A stretch of 64,000 nucleotides of DNA from Shewanella sp. Isolate13 (GTDB lineage Bacteria; Pseudomonadota; Gammaproteobacteria; Enterobacterales; Shewanellaceae), in NCBI RefSeq assembly GCF_022398325.1, contig NZ_JAKEVD010000003.1, positions 186,654 to 250,653 on the forward strand. The letters are read 5' to 3'. How positions within the stretch are numbered: the first letter of the stretch is position 1; every line of letters starts with the position of its first letter. The notes below the pieces were generated by a model. The model saw only the letters and a list, made by a program, of their open reading frames with translations. It made no database searches and was not told where the DNA came from. Shown here piece after piece: positions 59,707-64,000 of the stretch. Both the position numbers and the translations under genes were made by a program.

Positions 59707-60664
59707 GCCTGAAAGATTACAACCTGGCGTCAAACTCAGAGACGCAGAAAAGGTTTCCCGCATCCCTGTTAAAGTGGTGCCATCAGAGCGTGACACCATG
59801 CTAAGAAAGCCTGACTGGCTACGAGTCAAACTACCGGCATCAAACCAGCGCATCACAGACATTAAACAAGCTCTGCGCAAGAACGGTTTACACTCTGTTT
59901 GTGAAGAGGCTTCTTGTCCAAACCTGTCCGAGTGTTTCAATCACGGTACGGCAACATTCATGATCCTAGGGGCTATCTGTACCCGTCGCTGTCCATTTTG
60001 CGATGTGGCTCATGGTCGTCCACTCAAGCCTGACGCCGAGGAGCCGAAGAAGCTTGCACAGACCATCAAAGATATGAAGCTTAAGTATGTGGTGATCACC
60101 TCTGTAGACCGTGACGATCTCCGTGACGGTGGCGCTCAACACTTTGCCGACTGTATCCGTGAAATTCGCCTACTGAACCCAGAGATTAAGATTGAAACCT
60201 TAGTACCTGATTTCCGTGGTCGTATCGATGCCGCACTCGATATCTTAGCCACTGAGCCACCAGATGTGTTTAACCACAACTTGGAAACGGCGCCTATGCA
60301 TTACCGTAAGGCTCGTCCAGGTGCTAACTACCAATGGTCATTAGATCTATTAAAGAAGTTCAAAGAGCGCCACCCTAACATTCCGACTAAGTCAGGATTG
60401 ATGATGGGCCTTGGTGAGAGCAACGAGGAGATCGCACAGGTATTACATGATTTGCGTGAACACAAGGTAGAGATGCTAACGCTAGGTCAATATCTGCAGC
60501 CATCTAAATTCCACCTGCCAGTAGAGCGTTATGTCTCGCCAGCAGAGTTTGATGAACTTAAAGAGCTTGCCGAAAGCATCGGCTTTACTCATGCAGCTTG
60601 TGGTCCGCTAGTTCGATCTAGCTACCATGCCGACCTTCAGGCACAAGGCAAAGAAGTTAAGTAA
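59699..60664 (+). CDS. lipA: Lipoyl synthase
   Basis: Radical SAM enzyme that inserts two sulfurs into octanoyl groups. The 321-residue product has the auxiliary cluster motif Cys68-x4-Cys73-x5-Cys79 ([13 protein letters not shown]), the radical SAM motif Cys94-x3-Cys98-x2-Cys101 (CTRRCPFC), and the C-terminal SSYHAD that donates a Ser ligand. Overlap with lipB indicates coupled translation. Confidence 0.98.
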   Translation: MNRPERLQPGVKLRDAEKVSRIPVKVVPSERDTMLRKPDWLRVKLPASNQRITDIKQALRKNGLHSVCEEASCPNLSECFNHGTATFMILGAICTRRCPFCDVAHGRPLKPDAEEPKKLAQTIKDMKLKYVVITSVDRDDLRDGGAQHFADCIREIRLLNPEIKIETLVPDFRGRIDAALDILATEPPDVFNHNLETAPMHYRKARPGANYQWSLDLLKKFKERHPNIPTKSGLMMGLGESNEEIAQVLHDLREHKVEMLTLGQYLQPSKFHLPVERYVSPAEFDELKELAESIGFTHAACGPLVRSSYHADLQAQGKEVK

Positions 60665-60692
60665 TCTAAGCTTTGCTAATGACTACAGATAG

Positions 60693-60720
60693 AAAAATAG
60701 CGCCCATTGGCGCTATTTTT
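60693..60720. terminator. Bidirectional terminator between lipA and rimI
   Basis: AAAAATAGCGCC and GGCGCTATTTTT pair across a short loop, with T runs on each strand. Confidence 0.85.
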
Positions 60721-60746
60721 ATTTACATTTCAGAAATCGATATGAG

Positions 60747-61184
60747 TTATAACGACAGCTGCATCAGTATGGCATCTTCACTGCCAGCCTCAGTCTTATA
60801 GTAGCCCTTACGAACACCTGTTGTTTCAAAGCCTAGTGTTTCATATAAAGCTCTAGCTGTGCCGCCTGATTGCCTCACCTCCAGCAGTAAGACCTCTGCG
60901 CCTCTATCTTTGGCTATAGCGATTACAGCGTTTAGCAGGGCCTTACCAAAGCCTCTTCCCTGATAACTAGGGTCAACACAAATATCCATTAGGGTCGCAT
61001 CTTCGAAAATCTGATGCAAAATTGCAAAGCCACACAACTTGTCACTATCAAATATCCCAAAGCTGCTATACAGCTCCCCAAAACAGCTTCTGATACTCGT
61101 TTCTGACATAGGATGGCTATGCGCTTTAGCCGCAATAGAAGCCATTTGAGGAACGAAGCTCTCACTTAACTCAATAAGGTTCAT
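60747..61184 (-). CDS. rimI: Ribosomal protein S18-alanine N-acetyltransferase
   Basis: GNAT acetyltransferase of 145 residues that acetylates the N-terminus of S18. The acetyl-CoA region is ICVDPSYQGRGFGKALLNAVIAIAKDRG, followed by LEVRQSGGTARALYETLGFETTGVRKGYY, the RimI signature. The start overlaps the holD stop (TAATG). Confidence 0.92.
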   Translation of the reverse strand: MNLIELSESFVPQMASIAAKAHSHPMSETSIRSCFGELYSSFGIFDSDKLCGFAILHQIFEDATLMDICVDPSYQGRGFGKALLNAVIAIAKDRGAEVLLLEVRQSGGTARALYETLGFETTGVRKGYYKTEAGSEDAILMQLSL

Positions 61185-61531
61185 TAATTATCCTTTTGTG
61201 CCAGAAAGGGCTGCATATTAAGCCACAGAGCCTTTTTGGCTTCAGCTTTAGCTTCTAGCTCATTAATTGGTGCTGAAACCAAGATCTCATCATTAGGTAC
61301 AGCCTGCTTACCTCGCATATCCCATATAATTGTACTACCCGGTTGAGCACGCACAGCGAAACGACAATTAGCGATGTCATGACCTAACATACTAAGTACC
61401 GTACTGATGATAGGGCTACTAACATCATTAATCCGCAGCGGATTAACCAGCACAGTCAACACCTCTGATGGCGGGACGGCCTTTTTCCACCGCACAATGC
61501 CCATAGCGTCTAAATATGCACTTGTTTCCAT
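61184..61531 (-). CDS. holD: DNA polymerase III psi subunit
   Basis: Clamp-loader accessory subunit linking chi and the gamma complex. METSAYLDAMGIVRWKKAVPP resembles the chi-binding N-terminus. The rest is short and divergent, but the adjacent rimI supports the call, as holD-rimI is the usual pair. I use ATG 61529-61531 (115 residues); the open frame continues 24 codons upstream with no family support. Confidence 0.8.
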   Translation of the reverse strand: METSAYLDAMGIVRWKKAVPPSEVLTVLVNPLRINDVSSPIISTVLSMLGHDIANCRFAVRAQPGSTIIWDMRGKQAVPNDEILVSAPINELEAKAEAKKALWLNMQPFLAQKDN

Positions 61532-61689
61532 TAAGACTCGACCAAAAGGATTTAAAACGATAGAGAGCATAGCAGCTAGTCTATGCCTAAGTGAAGCAGC
61601 CAAGATAAAGCCACTGAAATAAAGTCACAGCCTTCTAGTGGCTAAAGCTTCAAATATAACTTCTGATATAGTGACAAATCGCAGATACG

Positions 61690-61717
61690 AAAAAGCCGAG
61701 CTGATGCTCGGCTTTTT
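61690..61717 (-). terminator. Terminator after the distal tRNA-Trp
   Basis: AAAAAGCCGAGC and GCTCGGCTTTTT form a stem 8 bases after the tRNA 3' end on the minus strand. Confidence 0.85.
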
Positions 61718-61724
61718 CTGAATT

Positions 61725-61801
61725 TGGCAGGGGTAGCAAGACTCGAACTCGCAACCATCGGTTTTGGAGACCGCTGTTCTACCAATTGGAACTATACCCC
61801 T
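61725..61801 (-). tRNA. tRNA-Trp (CCA), distal copy
   Basis: 77 bases including the encoded CCA. Anticodon loop CTCCAAA gives CCA; the acceptor AGGGGTA pairs with TACCCCT. Confidence 0.97.
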
Positions 61802-61955
61802 GTTGACGAGACGCATTATGCGGAAACTCCCCTAAAAGGTAAAGTACTTTTTAAGAGAAAAGCCACTGACTGCAGGTTTTTCATTCAACAGCTGTGCAAC
61901 ACAGCAACAGGTAGAGCAAAACGAAAAACGAATATAGTGAATAAATCGCAGATGC

Positions 61956-61985
61956 AAAAAAGCCGAGCTAATGCTCGGCTTTTTC
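61956..61985 (-). terminator. Terminator after the proximal tRNA-Trp
   Basis: AAAAAGCCGAGC and GCTCGGCTTTTT again pair, with a TAAT loop in place of TGAT. The terminator has been copied along with the tRNA gene. Confidence 0.85.
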
Positions 61986-61991
61986 TAAATT

Positions 61992-62068
61992 TGGCAGGGG
62001 TAGCAAGACTCGAACTCGCAACCATCGGTTTTGGAGACCGCTGTTCTACCAATTGGAACTATACCCCT
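61992..62068 (-). tRNA. tRNA-Trp (CCA), proximal copy
   Basis: 77 bases including CCA, identical in sequence to the distal copy. Confidence 0.97.
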
Positions 62069-62123
62069 GTTGATGAGGTGAATTTTGCGTAATATCACTC
62101 AAAAGGTAAAGTACTTTTTTATA

Positions 62124-62148
62124 TAAAGCCCGCCGCCTGCGGCTTTTT
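62124..62148 (-). terminator. Possible terminator of the glucanase gene
   Basis: A short GCCGC / GCGGC hairpin with an AAGCC/GGCTT extension and A/T tracts lies 46 bases after the stop. The same hairpin would also work on the plus strand. Confidence 0.4.
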
Positions 62149-62194
62149 CAAGCATTTAGTACGCGCTTTAAACATAAAAAGCTAAAATATAAAC

Positions 62195-63175
62195 TTACAG
62201 CCCGCATGGTGAAGGTAGCACAGGATCACTTTCCGCGACTCCGTCAACATGCTTAACTCCCTGCGTTTGCAAATTAGCCACTGCAGTTAATACTTGCTGA
62301 GGGCTAATAACCTTATCCGCTAAGTGATATACCCAATCAATATCTTGCTGGTATTCTCTGAGTTCGTCGGAGTCAACAGGGCCAATGGAACCATCAGCTC
62401 CCTCAGGCATAAACCACAAATTAAAGTTAATCGACATCGGTACCTCCGGTGCGACCTTGTCCGAATGAGTTGAAATCAATTGACCATCAACATAGTAGTT
62501 AACCTCCTCAGCCTTTACCGTCATGACCAATATACGCCACCCAGCATAACTCCCCTCCTTACGAGTATACTCATTAACCTTAGCCCAAGGAGCAAGCTGA
62601 AAAGTTTCCCATGTTGTAGTCCACATAGCAGGAGAACTATCGCTCCCCCAACCACCATTAGGCAGATACTCGAAATCGGCTTCGCTATAACTAAGATCCA
62701 TAGGGAAAGCCAGTGGACTAATGGTGTAAAAAGTTTGAATAACCTCATCACCATCAGGGCCGTATGTAGGTGTATCCCTAAAAAAGACGCGTGCGGCGTA
62801 TGTACCGTTTAAATACTTACGCATATGGCAAAACTGAGTATGACGTGTATTACTACCTTCACCAGCGGTAATAGAACTCATTCTAATCGCTCCACGACTA
62901 GTATCTTTAAGCTCAGGATGAAAACTTATCCCCACACCAGACCAAGTTGCCCCTACAATGCCAGGGTGCCCCGTTTCAGTCCTTACTCTCCAGCCATTAG
63001 CATTAAAGCTTTCAATATCACCATAGCTAAAATCATCAAAAAAGATCTGTCCGTCATTGGTAGGTATCGCATTAGTAGGTTTCGCATTAACGACAAGCGG
63101 GTTAGCCAGAGCCACACCATAACTCCCTACTACGATAGCTAGCGTTACGATTGAAAGTCCTTTGCACTCATTCAT
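62195..63175 (-). CDS. Secreted glycoside hydrolase family 16-like glucanase
   Basis: Predicted exported beta-glucanase of the concanavalin A-like fold. A signal peptide (GLSIVTLAIVVGSYGVALAN) is followed by FFDDFSYGDIESFNANGWRV, a typical GH16 first strand. The catalytic ExDxE appears as SEADFEYLPNGGW, where the first Glu is the nucleophile and the second the acid/base. YYVDGQLISTHSDKVAPEVPMSINFNLWFMPEGADG and DIDWVYH resemble the carbohydrate-binding strands of lichenase/laminarinase enzymes. The last 40 residues are extra. It is 326 residues long, lies between 5S rRNA and tRNA-Trp, and has a LacI-type palindrome just upstream. The exact substrate is unknown. Confidence 0.75.
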   Translation of the reverse strand: MNECKGLSIVTLAIVVGSYGVALANPLVVNAKPTNAIPTNDGQIFFDDFSYGDIESFNANGWRVRTETGHPGIVGATWSGVGISFHPELKDTSRGAIRMSSITAGEGSNTRHTQFCHMRKYLNGTYAARVFFRDTPTYGPDGDEVIQTFYTISPLAFPMDLSYSEADFEYLPNGGWGSDSSPAMWTTTWETFQLAPWAKVNEYTRKEGSYAGWRILVMTVKAEEVNYYVDGQLISTHSDKVAPEVPMSINFNLWFMPEGADGSIGPVDSDELREYQQDIDWVYHLADKVISPQQVLTAVANLQTQGVKHVDGVAESDPVLPSPCGL

Positions 63176-63201
63176 CTAATTTCCATATCCTTAAGAGTTA
63201 A

Positions 63202-63215
63202 TGACAGCGCTGTCA
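63202..63215. promoter_or_regulatory. Perfect 14-bp palindrome TGACAGCGCTGTCA, probable LacI-family operator
   Basis: This is a perfect inverted repeat with a central CG step, the usual form of LacI-family sugar regulator operators. It ends 27 bases before the glucanase start, where a bound repressor would block transcription. No regulator gene lies in the window. Confidence 0.6.
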
Positions 63216-63447
63216 AACCTATCATTATCCCACTCCATACGTTATCACCCATTAGTCGTATTTCCCTATGCAAACCACAACTACGCGCCCCATACCTCTC
63301 TCAACATTATGTCTGTGTCTGAGCCTTTGTCTGAGCCAGCAAAACACCTAGTAAAACATTAACTTGAACCTGCGACAAAATCACTAACGAGACATTGATT
63401 AGGCAACCTTGATTATTTTAGTTTCGCCCAAACGCAACTCCTCTCCT

Positions 63448-63463
63448 ATGCCATCCATGGCAT
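63448..63463. repeat. Palindrome ATGCCAT-CC-ATGGCAT
   Basis: A 7-base perfect stem around CC. It shares the CAT-NN-ATG core with 63505-63520 and 63969-63984, but the outer four bases differ and stay paired. Confidence 0.6.
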
Positions 63464-63482
63464 TCACGGATAAATTTAAACT

Positions 63483-63513
63483 GCGCCCTGGAAATGACCT
63501 ACGACCCACATGG
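63483..63513 (-). repeat. Fragment resembling the 3' end of 5S rRNA
   Basis: GCGCC, then TGGAAATGACCTAC and ACATGG occur in the same order as in the 3' end of the 5S gene at 63759-63790, with one extra C and a changed triplet. It has the same orientation. Confidence 0.6.
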
Positions 63514-63520
63514 ATGTGGG
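63505..63520. repeat. Palindrome CCCACAT-GG-ATGTGGG
   Basis: 7-base perfect stem around GG, overlapping the end of the 5S-like fragment. Confidence 0.6.
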
Positions 63521-63712
63521 AAGTGTCGATTATGCAGGAGCATATAATCGCCCTCGGTTCGTGCAGCGAACACATGGGGGTGAAAGTGAGGCGCTTTGAA
63601 TACTGCGTATTCAGACTCACTTGAACGCGGAGAAGCTTGCCTTCGAAGCCGGAGACCCCGCTCAGCGGCGGGGCGACGTCGGGAGTCGTTCTTTTCGCGG
63701 AGCGCATATACG

Positions 63713-63748
63713 AAAAAAAGCCCTAGCGTTGTTTGCTAGGGCTTTTTC
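63713..63748 (-). terminator. Terminator of the rRNA operon
   Basis: CGAAAAAAAGCCCTAGC and GCTAGGGCTTTTTCG make a strong stem, 10 bases after the 5S 3' end on the minus strand. Confidence 0.9.
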
Positions 63749-63757
63749 GTGTATTTG

Positions 63758-63877
63758 GCGCCTGGAAATGACCTACTCTCACATGGGGAGACCCCACACT
63801 ACCATCGGCGATACTGTGTTTCACTTCTGAGTTCGGAATGGATTCAGGTGGGACCACAGCTCTATGGTTTCCAGACA
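63758..63877 (-). rRNA. rrf: 5S ribosomal RNA
   Basis: About 120 bases on the minus strand. The 5' TGTCTGG pairs with CCAGGCG near the 3' end. The internal blocks GGTCCCACCTGA, CCGAACTCAGAAGTGAAAC, GCCGATGGTAGTGTGGGGTCTCCCCATGTGAGAGTAGG are those of Gammaproteobacterial 5S. It should be the end of an rRNA operon whose 23S gene lies beyond the window. Confidence 0.95.
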
Positions 63878-63968
63878 AATTTGGTAAATTTGAAAAGCTG
63901 GACTCGCGATGCAAGTCTTAAAAATTGGGTTCACACTACATTAAGTGCTTCATTCTAATTTTGGATGA

Positions 63969-63984
63969 CCTCCATGGATGGAGG
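63969..63984. repeat. Palindrome CCTCCAT-GG-ATGGAGG
   Basis: 7-base stem around GG, in the transcribed spacer upstream of 5S. It is the third of the CAT-NN-ATG hairpins. Confidence 0.6.
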
Positions 63985-64000
63985 AAATACTTAAAAATGC

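Larger units (their letters stand above)
61671..61865 (-). repeat. Tandem duplicated unit 1 (terminator plus tRNA-Trp)
   Basis: This and 61938-62132 are near-identical copies offset by 267 bases. They share AAATCGCAGAT near the terminator, the terminator hairpin, the whole tRNA-Trp gene and the AAAGGTAAAGTACTTTTT block upstream of it. Confidence 0.75.
61938..62132 (-). repeat. Tandem duplicated unit 2 (terminator plus tRNA-Trp)
   Basis: Second copy of the unit described at 61671. Only scattered differences occur in the flanks, none in the tRNA gene. Confidence 0.75.
63176..63757. other. Repeat-rich intergenic region between 5S rRNA and the glucanase gene
   Basis: About 580 bases with the glucanase operator, two palindromes, a 5S-like fragment, a GC-rich stretch (63630-63710) and the rRNA terminator. 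A 102-codon minus-strand frame (63399-63707) reads through these repeats and is probably not a gene. Confidence 0.55.

Noticed and set aside
63399..63707. 102-codon minus-strand ORF downstream of 5S
   Set aside because: It reads through a 5S-like fragment, palindromes and a GC-rich repeat; this is the typical false ORF of rRNA-adjacent repeats.

Overview
The window is a stretch of Gammaproteobacterial chromosome that fits the genus Shewanella best. It has the Na+-translocating NADH:quinone reductase, a hemA-prfA-prmC-sirB2-sirB1-kdsA block, lolB-ispE-prs, a long Met/Leu/Gln tRNA array, and the ubiF/miaB-ybeZYX-lnt and leuS-to-lipA blocks. The protein sequences resemble Escherichia and Vibrio orthologues, with many marine-type transporters (TRAP, NSS, AbgT, Na+ motive NQR). 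The species cannot be fixed from the sequence alone. No phage, insertion sequence, transposase or CRISPR array was seen.

Layout. 1-2323 (minus): nqrB (cut by the window edge) and nqrA. 2941-7888 (minus): luxS, a TakP-like TRAP transporter, bolA and an AlkB-family oxygenase. 8041-19592 (mostly plus): rlmG, a DUF2804 gene, a small outer membrane protein, yajG, a periplasmic cyclophilin, ampG, yajQ, a VanZ-like gene, panE, an NSS transporter with its tiny MetS-type partner, and a PAP2 phosphatase. 19643-30074 (mostly minus): a DMT permease, AbgT permease, kdsA, a DUF819 permease, sirB1, sirB2, a possible 39-residue ORF, a GNAT gene (plus), prmC, prfA, hemA. 30344-32865 (plus): lolB-ispE-prs. 32969-33863 (minus): two related small secreted proteins.

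34194-36011 (minus) is a 13-gene tRNA array ordered (Met-Leu-Gln)x3-(Leu-Gln)x2. It has a strong consensus promoter with a GC-rich discriminator, a terminator, a hairpin motif repeated seven times in its spacers, and 15-bp direct repeats outside both ends. 36404-39593 (minus): ychF, pth, ubiF. 39903-45883 (plus): a small secreted protein, miaB, ybeZ, ybeY, corC/ybeX, lnt. 46033-46533 (minus): ybeL. 46654-60664 (plus): leuS-lptE-holA-nadD, then rsfS-rlmH-mrdA-rodA-mltB-rlpA-dacA-ybeD-lipB-lipA, a cell-wall elongation and lipoate cluster with many overlapping start/stop codons. 60747-61531 (minus): holD-rimI.

The right end (minus) holds two tandemly duplicated tRNA-Trp genes, a secreted GH16-type glucanase with a LacI-type palindrome just upstream of its start, a repeat-rich non-coding stretch with an apparent fragment of the 5S 3' end, and a 5S rRNA gene that presumably ends an rRNA operon lying beyond the window.

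Most of the window is housekeeping DNA. The parts most worth attention are the tRNA array and its spacer repeats, the glucanase inserted between the 5S gene and tRNA-Trp, the short ORFs next to nss and sirB2, the pair of secreted paralogues, and two sets of 10-bp phased repeats upstream of mltB and of an uncharacterised gene.
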